Part shown: piece after piece, positions 17,534-27,923 of the stretch
How positions within the stretch are numbered: the first letter of the stretch is position 1
How the letters are laid out: every line of letters starts with the position of its first letter
DNA from: Streptococcus pneumoniae
GTDB taxonomy: Bacteria > Bacillota > Bacilli > Lactobacillales > Streptococcaceae
Assembly: GCF_001457635.1 (NCBI RefSeq)
Contig: NZ_LN831051.1
Coordinates: 1,736,001-1,800,000, forward strand
Direction of reading: 5' to 3'
DNA: 64,000 nucleotides
Position numbers and translations under genes: made by a program
The notes under the pieces: generated by a model
Seen by the model: only the letters and a program-made list of their open reading frames with translations
The model's database searches: none
What the model was told of the DNA's origin: nothing

Positions 17534-18250
17534 TCATAGAAAATAAGCGAGCCACTCATTCATTAGACTAGCGATTTCTTTAGGTGCTTGAGTATAAAGC
17601 TCATGGCCAAAGTTTTCTAAAAAAATAGTATCAAAATAGTCTGGCAATTCTTTTAGGGCTTCCTCTCTCCATGTAGCTTCATTAGGATAGCGAGGACTAA
17701 TAAACAAGGTATCTCCCACTTCTCTCTTAAAAGCTTGTATTTTTCTCCGTAGGCGGAGTATCGCTTCTATATTTTCATAATTTATAGCCAACTCATATCT
17801 ATTATACTCAACATTCCAGTGATAGGACTGTCTTACAGCTTTCTCCATATTTTCTGACCAATGCTTTGCTTCAGATTTTTCTTTAGAAGTAAGAACATCT
17901 AAGTCCGAAATAATTTGAGATTTGATATAATTTTTAGTTTCCTCTAACTCTGTATCCAAAGGTAAAATCTTATCTAAATCTAGATAGCCACCATCCAAAA
18001 GAATCAGTTTCTTTACTTCTTCAAATTCCGATGCGAAATAACGAGCTAAATCGCCTCCAATAGAATGACCTATCAGACAGATAGATTCTTCCTCTACAAT
18101 CTCATTTTTAAACCATGATTTCAATTCTGTTTCATCTCGAAGATGCTTTTCATATGGATTTAGAAAATAGACCTGCGAATCTAGTTCTTGAAGAAAATCC
18201 TTGCTATGATAGGCATTGCTTCCCAAACCGCCAATAAAATATTTTTTCAT
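17534..18250 (-). CDS. Alpha/beta hydrolase
   Basis: 238 residues with nucleophile elbow GHSIGGD (Ser near 62) after CLIGHS, an aspartate candidate in LLDGGYLDL and a C-terminal histidine in NFGHELY. Substrate unknown. It starts three bases after the repaired stop of the upstream small gene (18254-18566), so they form a two-gene unit. Confidence 0.82.
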   Translation of the reverse strand: MKKYFIGGLGSNAYHSKDFLQELDSQVYFLNPYEKHLRDETELKSWFKNEIVEEESICLIGHSIGGDLARYFASEFEEVKKLILLDGGYLDLDKILPLDTELEETKNYIKSQIISDLDVLTSKEKSEAKHWSENMEKAVRQSYHWNVEYNRYELAINYENIEAILRLRRKIQAFKREVGDTLFISPRYPNEATWREEALKELPDYFDTIFLENFGHELYTQAPKEIASLMNEWLAYFL

Positions 18251-18253
18251 TCT

Positions 18254-18566
18254 CTACTTAATACTATGCTTATTCATCTTTTGTTCAAAGATAGTTGTGA
18301 TAATCTGACGCAATTCTTCGCGTTTTTTTTTCTGGAATCTCACCACTTGTTTGAGCTACAGCGTAGAGTTCAGGGTATTCAATTGAAATGCGTTTAATCG
18401 TACGTGTTGTAGCATGTTTTCTGACAAAAAACGGGATTCGCTTAATCAAGTCTTGTGGGACTAGCGCCAGAATCTTCTCAGTAGTTTCTTTGTCACTAAT
18501 ATTAGACATTGTAAGCCTTTTCTTAATCATTTCCTGTTCTTTTTCTGTAAAATCTTTTAATTCCAT
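18254..18566 (-). pseudogene. Small protein of ~100 residues broken by one base in a poly-A tract
   Basis: As sequenced, the frame starts MELKDFTEKEQEMIKKRLTM and stops after 93 residues at 18285. The run of nine A (plus-strand T at 18323-18331) shifts the frame: with eight A, the protein continues EKKREELRQIITTIF, EQKMNKHSIK and stops at 18254-18256, just before the hydrolase start. The continuation looks protein-like and restores operon spacing, so I infer a frameshift (mutation, slippage or read error). Family unknown. Confidence 0.65.
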
Positions 18567-18670
18567 TCGATTAGTCCTCCTATTTTCTCTAAGTTAAATT
18601 ATGTACTAATACAGATGAAACTACAAAGAATAAACTTTAAGAAATCTTCTCACTGATAAGATTTTAGCAT

Positions 18671-19051
18671 TAGACTTCCTGCGAAACAAAATATGGTATA
18701 GTAGTTCTATGAATTATGAAGCAAGTAAACAACTAACTGATGCACGATTTAAACGTCTTGTTGGTGTTCAGCGCACGACTTTTGAAGAGATATTAGCTGT
18801 ATTAAAAACAGCTTATCAACTTAAACACGCAAAAGGTGGACGAAAACCTAAATTAAGCCTAGAAGACCTTCTTATGGCCACTCTTCAATATGTGCGAGAA
18901 TACCGCACTTATGAACAAATTGCGGCTGATTTTGGTATTCACGAAAGCAACTTAATCCGTCGGAGCCAATGGGTTGAAGTAACTCTTGTTCAAAGTGGTT
19001 TTACGATTTCAAGAACTCCTCTCAGTTCTGAGGACACGGTAATGATTGATA
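18671..19051 (+). mobile_element. IS1381 fragment (IS5 family), left end only
   Basis: It begins at a terminal-repeat-like AGACTTCCTGCGAAAC and stops inside the first transposase ORF at ATTGAT (19046-19051), where native sequence resumes. The second ORF and right end are missing. Confidence 0.8.
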
Positions 19052-19092
19052 GCCATTCCCATCAATATCGTATCTTTGGACATAGCCAATAA
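18709..19092 (+). pseudogene. IS1381 transposase orfA, truncated
   Basis: The frame MNYEASKQLTDARFKRLVGV through KGGRKPKLSLEDLLM and EDTVMID matches the N-terminal (helix-turn-helix DDE-4 helper) part of IS1381-type transposases. The final residues SHSHQYRIFGHSQ come from non-IS DNA. No catalytic core remains. Confidence 0.85.
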
Positions 19093-19186
19093 ATGTTTCA
19101 TTTTTGCGTGGTTTCTGGCTATTAACGATTGAAATAACCCACCAACTTATCAAAAATAGAAATAAAAATCCTAAGATTACTGTCAT
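19022..19186 (-). pseudogene. Small membrane protein truncated by the IS1381 fragment
   Basis: 54 codons starting MTVILGFLFLFLISWWVIS, a single N-terminal membrane anchor, then QKPRKNETFIGYVQRYDIDG. The last ~10 codons run into the IS1381 fragment (junction 19051/19052). It begins 12 bases after the lipoprotein stop, so it was probably a downstream operon gene whose 3' part was lost. Confidence 0.5.
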
Positions 19187-19198
19187 ATCATAACACTA

Positions 19199-20071
19199 TT
19201 AAAGTTTAACCCACTTATCATTATCCATGATAAAAGGCTTAGCCAGTCCCTCGCCTGTATAATCCGCATACTTGGTGCCCAAATACTTGTAGCAATCTTC
19301 CTTACTAGCAAATTTAATCGCTTGGTAGGGCTCTTCGAAAGTCAATTTCTCTACAAATAAGAAACCGTCATCAGCAGGTACTAAGACCCCAACGTGGCCT
19401 ACAAACAGATACTCGCCATCCAGATTGTCGTGCAAGACTACAGACAGCATTCGAGCTTTTTCATTGAATTGAAATTGTGAGAAGAATGTTTCCATCTTTT
19501 CAGCGTGAACCTTGACATCTGTAGTTGCCTCAGTTGGAACTCTCGAAAATAGAATATCAAACTCTTCCTTATCTTGTGAATCAAAGACCTTTCCTTTATC
19601 AATCGCATCATTATCTAGGAAAAGCAACTGGTCATTCTTTTCAAGCTTTGGAATGGTGACTGAATTTTTCAAAAGACAATAACTATTGATACGGCAGTTG
19701 GTCCCAACGAAATCGCCCTTCTTTTGATTCCAGAGATGACTGATTTTCTCAACATCGTATTCGGTGTGAGTAAAGGAAGTGAAATCTCCTGATAAGCCAG
19801 TTGAGCCGACAATGGTATTATAGTCATTAACGAGATTAAAAAATGCATCAACACTATTTGGATCCAAGTGAGCTGATAAGAGAGATTTGACCTCTTCTGT
19901 ACTTACCTGGTTGTTTAGGTTGGTGTATGAAGCTTTCCATGGAACTTTCGCTGAACTGCTTTGCCTTTGATTCGTACCCTCAGAAGTAGCATGTTGTTGT
20001 TGACAAGCAGCCAAGCCTAAAAACAAGGCTGAACAGATTCCTAATGTGGCTAATTTTCTTGATTTCTTCAT
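19199..20071 (-). CDS. DUF4300-type lipoprotein
   Basis: 290 residues. A lipoprotein signal peptide (basic start, hydrophobic core, lipobox LAAC, Cys at 23) is followed by a Ser/Gln-rich linker and a globular domain (about 45-290) with YDVEKISHLW, NCRINSYCLLK and ARMLSVVLHDNL, as I recall from DUF4300 proteins of pneumococcus. Function unknown; it would sit on the outer face of the membrane. Expression is from a consensus promoter at 20205-20233. Confidence 0.82.
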   Translation of the reverse strand: MKKSRKLATLGICSALFLGLAACQQQHATSEGTNQRQSSSAKVPWKASYTNLNNQVSTEEVKSLLSAHLDPNSVDAFFNLVNDYNTIVGSTGLSGDFTSFTHTEYDVEKISHLWNQKKGDFVGTNCRINSYCLLKNSVTIPKLEKNDQLLFLDNDAIDKGKVFDSQDKEEFDILFSRVPTEATTDVKVHAEKMETFFSQFQFNEKARMLSVVLHDNLDGEYLFVGHVGVLVPADDGFLFVEKLTFEEPYQAIKFASKEDCYKYLGTKYADYTGEGLAKPFIMDNDKWVKL

Positions 20072-20204
20072 TTCTTTCTCCTAAATGTCTTGGATTAAAG
20101 TTTCTTTAACTACTGCTTTACAGATATTGATTACTTTCTCATTTAATGTGTTCATCGTCTTTCCCTCCGATTTGTTTTTTTGTTATTTCCTTAAACTTGA
20201 TTTA

Positions 20205-20233
20205 ATTATAGTAGGCGTTTCGTGCTCTGTCAA
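20205..20233 (-). promoter_or_regulatory. Consensus promoter of the DUF4300 lipoprotein
   Basis: Minus strand: TTGACA (20228-20233), 17-base spacer, TATAAT (20205-20210). Both hexamers match the consensus. CACGAAA occurs inside the spacer and twice more upstream, suggesting a regulator site. Confidence 0.88.
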
Positions 20234-20361
20234 CAAATTTTTTACGAAAACACAACAAAGGTTTTCATTTTCGTGGATTTCGTGTGATGCTTTACTTACA
20301 AAAATAGAAAGCGATTTCGTTCGTAGATAAAGAAGAGATTGCGATTGTTAGAGGCGAAAAA

Positions 20362-20468
20362 TATAATAGATTGAAATAAGATATGAACAACTCTATTAGG
20401 AAAGGCAAATTAATTCCTAGAAATGTTTTAGCAGCTACAGCGTACTATTCCAAACTCAATCAACTATA
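20362..20468 (+). repeat. RUP element 3 (divergent)
   Basis: 107 bp from TATAATAGATTG to CAACTATA. It keeps the ends and AGAAATGTTTTAG core, but its left half differs from the other copies. It abuts the remnant repressor gene. Confidence 0.85.
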
Positions 20469-20489
20469 AAACAATATAGACTAGTAATG

Positions 20490-21145
20490 GTTGGACTCAA
20501 TAAGAATTGGGTACTAAGATAGGTATAAGTAAAAACACCATTAGAAATTATGAAAAAAGGGTTAGGTCTACTAAGAAAAATACTATATTTGACTTAGTTA
20601 AAGTATTCAGTAGCTTGATTGATGCCCTCTTTCCTCCAGTTCAAAAGGATTCTCCTAGCGATATCCAATCTATCTACGACCAACGGGCACCACCCAGACA
20701 AGGTAAAGTTCTGACCTATGCCGAGAGGCAACTGTATGATCAGAAAAACGAAGTATCGTAAAAATCATCAGACTGGACGACTACAGACAGACTACTTACT
20801 CTCGTGTTAGGTAGTTTATCTCTGCAGGTAGCCGCTCGATGCAGGACGACGATTTAGTTATGGAGTTTCCATTATCCCAGACGACTACGACCCAATCGCT
20901 TATGTCGTCAGCAAGTCCATGGAGCCAAAGATAAGAAACAGCGACTACCTATTTATCAAGAATACCCCACAGATTGACTATAATACCATCGGCATCTTCC
21001 AAGTAGACGGCACTAACTATGTCAAGAAACTCCGCCAAGGCTGCCTCAAAAAAACTCAATCCCGAATACCCCGACATCCACCTAGACGAAAGCAACCATA
21101 TTCGTACCATCGGGAAAGCTATCAGGCTATATAGGGAGAATTAAA
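20490..21145 (+). pseudogene. Remnant XRE-S24 (LexA-like) phage-type repressor
   Basis: Pieces in several frames rebuild a repressor. LGTKIGISKNTIRNYEK resembles helix 3 of a helix-turn-helix; a linker (SPSDIQSIYDQ) follows, then the S24 peptidase core DDYDPIAYVVS, SMEPKIRNSDYLFIKN (Ser) and DGTNYVKKLR (Lys). At least two frameshifts and stops separate the parts (20758-20920 and after 21040), and the N-terminus is missing near RUP 3. It is dead. Confidence 0.75.
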
Positions 21146-21297
21146 AAAGGGGGAGAATGGCGATATAAAACAAACAGATTTTAAAAGATTCGAAAAACTT
21201 TGAAAAAGTTCATTCTACATTTCAAAAAAAGAATAAGTGACCTAAAGTAGATTAGATTTTGTTAAACAATAGTGATATGTGAATTTAGAGAAAGGCA

Positions 21298-21558
21298 TTT
21301 AACATCACTTTGCAAAAGGCAAATACTAAACTAGAGAAACCGATAAACCAGCCCCTTAGTTCCCATATTTTCAGGCACACACTCCTTAGTACACTAGCTG
21401 AGAAGAATGCTATAATGGTTAGAGTGGAACACAAAAACGCTAAAACAGTAAATAACATCTACACTCACGTAAGTAAAAGAATGGAGCAAGCTACTTTGGA
21501 GGTTTTAAATACCATATCATTAAATCGAAAATATATCAGATCGAATCTAGACAAGTAG
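21298..21558 (+). pseudogene. C-terminal remnant of a tyrosine recombinase (integrase)
   Basis: The frame includes SSHIFRHTLLSTLAEKN (HxxR box) and IYTHVSKRMEQATLEVLN (catalytic Tyr), the last ~80 residues of phage or ICE integrases. The first three-quarters are absent. With the repressor remnant it marks a deleted prophage or ICE. Confidence 0.8.
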
Positions 21559-21626
21559 ATTGCGATTACTAAAACATTTGTAGAAATTCATTTGACTTTC
21601 TAATCAATTTGTACATATCTTATTTC

Positions 21627-21731
21627 ATACTCAATGAAAATCAAAGAGCAAACTAGGAAGCTAGCCGCAAGCTGTACTTGAGTACGGTAAGGCGACGCTG
21701 ACGTGGTTTGAATTTGATTTTCGAAGAGTAT
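21627..21731 (-). repeat. BOX element 2, boxA-boxC without boxB
   Basis: Left ATACTCAATGAAAATCAAA (boxC end), right GATTTTCGAAGAGTAT (boxA end), about 105 bp and no boxB unit. It lies between the prophage debris and the pyk terminator. Confidence 0.9.
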
Positions 21732-21761
21732 CAATCCATTATGAAAGTTTTGCCCCCTGGA

Positions 21762-21807
21762 CAAAAAAAGAGCCCATCATACAGGCTAGAAAGCTGGATA
21801 TGATAGG
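21762..21807 (-). terminator. Terminator of the pfkA-pyk operon
   Basis: Minus strand stem CCTATCATA/TATGATGGG (21799-21807 with 21773-21781) followed by CTCTTTTTTT, right after the pyk stop. Confidence 0.8.
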
Positions 21808-21821
21808 TTTTTATATTTTTC

Positions 21822-23327
21822 TTAACGTACTGTGCGGATACGCATTGTGTTTGTGCGAACAGCTTCTCCTACTGGCACACCAGCAACGATAACGATATCA
21901 TCGCCTGACTCAACGAGACCTGCTTCTACCGCTTTACGTTCAGCGATTTCGAACATATCGTCAGTTGAAGATGGAGCATCTGTCAACATTGGGATAACAC
22001 CCCAGTTCAACATCAAGCCACGTTCTGTCAATTCGTCAAATGTCAATGCTAAGATGTCAGCATTTGGACGGTATTTAGAAATCAAACGTGCAGTATGACC
22101 TGTCTTAGTAAGAGTTACAACCAATTTGATATCCATTGAGTTAGTAGCATCTTTAACAGCAGAAGCCATTACTTCTGTCTTAGAGTTACGCTCAAATGAA
22201 TCTGAATCAAGACGTCCGTATTCATTAAGAAGAGCTTGAGCGTTCTTGTCGATTGTAGCCATTGTAGTTACTGACTCGAGTGGGTATTTACCGTTTGCAG
22301 ACTCGCCTGACAGCATTGTAGCGTCAGTTCCGTCGATAACAGCGTTGAATACGTCTGATACTTCTGAACGAGTTGCACGTGGTTTTTCAGTCATTGTTTC
22401 AAGCATGTTTGTTGCAGTGATAACAACTTTACCTGCAGCATTGACTTTCTTGATAATCATTTTTTGATAAACTGGAACCATTTCGAACGGTACTTCGATA
22501 CCCATATCACCACGAGCAATCATAATACCATCAGCTGCTTCGATGATTTCGTCTAAGTTATCGATACCTTGTTGGTTTTCGATTTTAGCGAACAATTGAA
22601 CATGTCCGTTTCCAGTTTCTTCACAGATTGCACGAACTTCGTTCACATCTTTTGCAGTACGTACGAATGAAATTGCGATGAAGTTGATACCTTGTTCAAG
22701 ACCGAAACGGATATCGTCGTTATCGCGTTCAGCAAGAGCTGGGAAAGGAATTTTAGTGTTAGGGATGTTCACACCTTTTTGTTTAGCGATGATACCATCG
22801 TTTTCAACTTCAACTTCAAATTCACGAGTTGCATCATCTTTAGCAACCACACGAAGACCAAGTTTACCATCGTCAACCAAAACTTGACGACCAACTTCAA
22901 CATCATCATAGATATCAAGAGCACCAGCAACGTTCAACGCAATCACTTCACGAGTTGATTTGATTCCTTGTTTAGTTGCAACACGAATTTTTTCACCAGT
23001 TTTGTATGAATATTCTTTAGCTTCACCTTCGAACAATTCTGTACGGATTTCAGGTCCTTTTGTATCAAGAAGGAAACCAACTTTTTTACCTGCAATTTTT
23101 TCCGCAAGTTTAACAGTTGCCATACGCTCACCTTGTTCTTGGTGGTCGCCGTGTGAGAAGTTGAATCGGAATGTGTTAGCACCAGCTTCAATCAATTTAG
23201 CAATGTTTTTAGCTGAAGCTTCAACATCAAGTTTTTCACCCCAGTATCCGTCCTCACCGAATTTTTTACCACCACGGATTTCTACCGCAGGACCCAAAGT
23301 TGCAACGATTTTTACACGTTTGTTCAT
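21822..23327 (-). CDS. pyk: Pyruvate kinase
   Basis: Converts phosphoenolpyruvate and ADP to pyruvate and ATP, the last glycolytic step. 501 residues, the streptococcal length, with MNKRVKIVATLGPA at the start, the substrate loop NTFRFNFSHGDH, GIMIARGDMGIEVPFE (divalent metal/active site) and a C-terminal allosteric domain ending RTNTMRIRTVR. Strong codon bias fits a highly expressed enzyme. It follows pfkA with a 58-base gap and shares its promoter. Confidence 0.97.
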   Translation of the reverse strand: MNKRVKIVATLGPAVEIRGGKKFGEDGYWGEKLDVEASAKNIAKLIEAGANTFRFNFSHGDHQEQGERMATVKLAEKIAGKKVGFLLDTKGPEIRTELFEGEAKEYSYKTGEKIRVATKQGIKSTREVIALNVAGALDIYDDVEVGRQVLVDDGKLGLRVVAKDDATREFEVEVENDGIIAKQKGVNIPNTKIPFPALAERDNDDIRFGLEQGINFIAISFVRTAKDVNEVRAICEETGNGHVQLFAKIENQQGIDNLDEIIEAADGIMIARGDMGIEVPFEMVPVYQKMIIKKVNAAGKVVITATNMLETMTEKPRATRSEVSDVFNAVIDGTDATMLSGESANGKYPLESVTTMATIDKNAQALLNEYGRLDSDSFERNSKTEVMASAVKDATNSMDIKLVVTLTKTGHTARLISKYRPNADILALTFDELTERGLMLNWGVIPMLTDAPSSTDDMFEIAERKAVEAGLVESGDDIVIVAGVPVGEAVRTNTMRIRTVR

Positions 23328-23385
23328 GATTTTTGTGACTCCTTTATATATATGACCTTTTTGGTCTTATTAACTAAATTGTAAA

Positions 23386-24399
<1,014 letters not shown>

Positions 24400-24431
24400 T
24401 TATGCTCCTTTTTCTTTTAACATTCTTCTTG

Positions 24432-24440
24432 ATTATATCA
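24432..24440 (-). promoter_or_regulatory. Extended -10 promoter of pfkA-pyk
   Basis: Minus strand TGATATAAT, a TGn extended -10 (TATAAT at 24432-24437), about 40 bases before the pfkA start. No clear -35, as is common with extended -10 promoters. Confidence 0.65.
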
Positions 24441-24475
24441 CATTTGATTTTAAAATTCTTCTATTTTCCGTATTT

Positions 24476-27400
24476 TTAGCGATAAATCGTTTTCATAACG
24501 ATTTCATTCAATTTCTCCTCTAATTCATTGGATTTAGCTACAAAATGATGGGGAGAAACGATGGTTTTCTGTTCCTCTTCATACCGGATGATGACTGGGA
24601 TTGGGCCTTTAAATTGTTCTAAAATACGTGAAATTTCTTGATCCGATTCATGATTTTTCACCTGTATCCAAAAGCGTTCAGCAACTGCTTCTCTTATTTC
24701 TTGTGCAATCATTTGCAAACGGCCATCACGTGATTGTATTTTTCCTTTTACATAGTAGAAGGCTCCCTCTTTTATTTCCTGTCCAACCTGACGATATAAG
24801 TCTGAAAAGAGAGTGACATCCAATTTTTTCTTACTATCATCTGCCTGTAAGAAGGCCATATTTTCACCCTTTTTGGTACGAATCACTTTTATTTTCTGAA
24901 CTTCAACCAAAATAATAGCATAGCTATTTTCTGACAAATTTCCGATTGGGGTAATCGGGTAAATAGCCTTACTTGCAATAGCTTGTAGTGGATGTTTGCT
25001 GACACCTATCCCTAAAAGCTCTTGTTCCATATAAAATTTTTCTTGTTCCGTCCAATCTTCCGATTCCTGCCAACTATAAATAGCATCTCCAAACAAACTT
25101 CCCAACTCTTTCACAAATTCAAATAGATTAGCTAAGTTATTAAATACTTTTTGACGATTTTTTTCAAATGAATCGAAAAGACCAACTTTTACCAAAGGTT
25201 CTAGCAGAGGAAGTTTCAGATAATTCTCAGGTAATTTAGCTATAAAATCTTCAATGTTAGAATAAGGTCTATGTTCAATAATCCAAAGCGCCAAGTCCTT
25301 GCTGAGCCCCTTAATCGATTTCAAACCTATATAGATAGACTTGTTGGCAATTTTATCGTGATAGGGAATAGTATTGATGGATAGAGAGGCTACTTCAAAA
25401 CCTGCTTCAAGTGCATCTATTAAGTAATCACTGTTGGAATAATTTAACATGACCTGATAAAAAATGGCTGGATAATGCGTTTTGAAATAAGCCAACTGGA
25501 AGGCCAAGGCTGAGTAGGCGTAGGCATGAGATCTATTAAATCCATAACCTGCAAACTTCTCCATAACATCAAAAACCTGCTCTGCTTTTTCCGCAGTATG
25601 GCCTGCTTCTATGGAGCCTTGAATAAAGGAAGCCCTCATCTCATGCATAGCAGAGGCATCCTTTTTACCCATAGCTCGACGCAAAATATCGGCCTTCCCA
25701 AGACTAAATCCAGCAAATCGCTGAGCAACCTGCATAACCTGCTCCTGATAGAGCATAATGCCATAAGTTGGAGCCAAAATATCCTCCAGAGCTGAATCTA
25801 GAACAGTCACTTCTTCCTGCCCATGCTTCCTTGCCACAAAATTATTGATGTAGTCACTTGCACCTGGTCGATTTAGAGAAGTAGTTGCTACGACATCTTC
25901 AAAACAGACTGGTTGAACACGTTTGAGCAAGCGAATGGCACCAGGTTGCTCAAATTGAAAGATACCTTTTGTATTTCCAGAGGCAAATAAATCTAACGTT
26001 TCTTTGTCTTCCAAATCTATTTCTTCAATTTTAAGGTGAATACCTTCTGTTTCAGCAAGCAACTCTTGCATCTTCTGGACAAAGGTCAAATTTCGTAGTC
26101 CCAGAAAGTCCATCTTCAAAAGTCCGCTAGCCTCAACTCCATGAGCATCATACTGAGTCAGTGGAATTTCATCACCATACTTTAGAGGAATGTAGTTGGT
26201 TAAATCTTGGTCACTAATTACAACACCAGCCGCATGGACAGAGGTTTGCCTTGGATAGCCCTCTATCTTGCAAGCAATCTCAAAAGCTTTTTGGTATTCT
26301 AACTTACTATTGATTTGCTGACGAAACTGGAGATTGCCCTCATAGGCCGACTTAAGATTGTCACGAAAACTGATTTTCTTAGTAATTGCAGATAATTCAT
26401 ACTCTGGCACACCAAAGCGTTTCAAGACATCTCGAAGAGCTTGCTTGGCTCCAAAGGTTGAAAAAGTAACGATTTGTGCCGCATGTTTACTACCATATTT
26501 ATTACCAACATATCTGATAAAATCTGGACGATAAATATCTGGGATATCAATATCAATATCAGGCATGGTATAGCGTTCACGATTAAGAAAGCGTTCAAAA
26601 ATCAGATTTTTCTCTACTGGGTCAATCCCCGTGATGTCTAAGGCATAAGAAACCAAACTGCCTACTGCAGAACCCCTTCCCATTCCCATATAATAGCCAT
26701 TCGATCGTCCAAAACGCAACAAATCCCAAACAACCAAGAAATAATCATCAAAGCCCATATCATGAATAACAGACAATTCTTGGTCTAGTCTATCTTGATA
26801 TTCTTTACTAGTCAACCCCTTCTGAACAAGCCCCAGTTCAGCACGCTCTCTCAACTCCTCTACTGCTGGTCTAGCTGGATTAAAACGAGGCAGTTTCAGA
26901 CTAGTATCCAAGTCGTAAGAAATGCCTGAAATAAGCTTTTCTAAATTGTCCAAAGCTTGCGGAAAACACTCTTGGAATAGTTTCTCTAAAGAACTTGCTG
27001 ATATAAAGACATCTTGTCTCGAACGCAAGGGAACTTCTCTGAGCGGTAGATTTTCTTTAATCGCTGTTAAAACTTGAAGAACTTCTCTATCCCTGCTTTC
27101 AAAAGCGTTGACCCGATAAAGAGGTAAGATAGGATGATGAAATTCGCTTGCTAGTGTTTCTGGATAAACCCCTATATAGTAATCACAGCCTAGTTCTAAC
27201 GACTCAACTCTATCAAAATAAGGCACAATGACCGCGATATCCTCCAGGTACTGGGACAGGACTGACCAAGTTTTCTCCCCCTGCATCTTGGCTGTCGAAA
27301 GCTTCATCAACTGCTGATAGCCCACACTAGATAGAGATAAAAAGCGCAAATTCACTTCCTGATCATCTACAAACACTGTCATTTCAAGCCCTAGCAAAGG

Positions 27401-27577
27401 ATGAATGCCGTATTTTTTTGTAATCTCTAGAAAGTCGAAAGCGCCATAAAGATTGTCAATATCCATCATAGCCAAATGAGTGTAGCCGTATTCTTTAGCT
27501 GCTCTCACATACTTTTCGATCGAAATGACGCTTTCCATAAAACTATAGACTGTTTTTGTATCTAGTTGTGCGATCAA
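24476..27577 (-). CDS. dnaE: DNA polymerase III subunit alpha
   Basis: DnaE-type replicative polymerase, 1033 residues. N-terminal PHP domain (about 1-200), catalytic PDIDID (339-344) with its downstream palm aspartate, helix-hairpin-helix and OB-fold near 890-960. I chose the TTG at 27575-27577 (giving MIAQLDTKTVYSFMES) because GGAG lies 9 bases upstream; the GTG at 27602-27604 would add nine atypical residues. In low-GC Gram-positives it works beside PolC. Confidence 0.95.
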   Translation of the reverse strand: MIAQLDTKTVYSFMESVISIEKYVRAAKEYGYTHLAMMDIDNLYGAFDFLEITKKYGIHPLLGLEMTVFVDDQEVNLRFLSLSSVGYQQLMKLSTAKMQGEKTWSVLSQYLEDIAVIVPYFDRVESLELGCDYYIGVYPETLASEFHHPILPLYRVNAFESRDREVLQVLTAIKENLPLREVPLRSRQDVFISASSLEKLFQECFPQALDNLEKLISGISYDLDTSLKLPRFNPARPAVEELRERAELGLVQKGLTSKEYQDRLDQELSVIHDMGFDDYFLVVWDLLRFGRSNGYYMGMGRGSAVGSLVSYALDITGIDPVEKNLIFERFLNRERYTMPDIDIDIPDIYRPDFIRYVGNKYGSKHAAQIVTFSTFGAKQALRDVLKRFGVPEYELSAITKKISFRDNLKSAYEGNLQFRQQINSKLEYQKAFEIACKIEGYPRQTSVHAAGVVISDQDLTNYIPLKYGDEIPLTQYDAHGVEASGLLKMDFLGLRNLTFVQKMQELLAETEGIHLKIEEIDLEDKETLDLFASGNTKGIFQFEQPGAIRLLKRVQPVCFEDVVATTSLNRPGASDYINNFVARKHGQEEVTVLDSALEDILAPTYGIMLYQEQVMQVAQRFAGFSLGKADILRRAMGKKDASAMHEMRASFIQGSIEAGHTAEKAEQVFDVMEKFAGYGFNRSHAYAYSALAFQLAYFKTHYPAIFYQVMLNYSNSDYLIDALEAGFEVASLSINTIPYHDKIANKSIYIGLKSIKGLSKDLALWIIEHRPYSNIEDFIAKLPENYLKLPLLEPLVKVGLFDSFEKNRQKVFNNLANLFEFVKELGSLFGDAIYSWQESEDWTEQEKFYMEQELLGIGVSKHPLQAIASKAIYPITPIGNLSENSYAIILVEVQKIKVIRTKKGENMAFLQADDSKKKLDVTLFSDLYRQVGQEIKEGAFYYVKGKIQSRDGRLQMIAQEIREAVAERFWIQVKNHESDQEISRILEQFKGPIPVIIRYEEEQKTIVSPHHFVAKSNELEEKLNEIVMKTIYR

Positions 27578-27923
27578 TTTACACTTCTCCTCTATCCTTC
27601 TCACTATATTATACCATTTTCACCTATAAATGGCTTCTCTTGAGAAAAATTTCATCAGCTTACTAATTTATTTTCTATTCATTTGTATTTTTGTCATCAT
27701 TTTTATATTTATACTATATTGTATATAAAAATAGAAAGCATATAATATAAATCTCCTAGAACTTTTATACCCTATCTATTATTCTTATTGTTACTCTGTT
27801 CTCTATATTGAATTTAGTACTTTATTCATTTTTATTGGATTATTTCCTTTTGAAGTTAACAATTCCCTTTCTGCTTTTTTTTTTGATATAATAACCTTAA
27901 CTGTCATTCTATATGGAGGTTCT
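27578..27923. other. AT-rich intergenic region between dnaE and pepX
   Basis: Divergent promoter region of ~345 bases. The only clear element is a -10 TATAAT (27887-27892) before pepX, without a good -35. I see no ORF with a ribosome site, no repeat and no folded RNA. Confidence 0.6.

Noticed and set aside
20085..20330. 81-codon plus-strand ORF upstream of the DUF4300 lipoprotein
   Set aside because: It lies across the lipoprotein promoter, lacks a ribosome site and looks like random AT-rich translation.
21832..22098. Plus-strand ORFs opposite pyk and pfkA
   Set aside because: Shadows of highly biased codons in the real genes.
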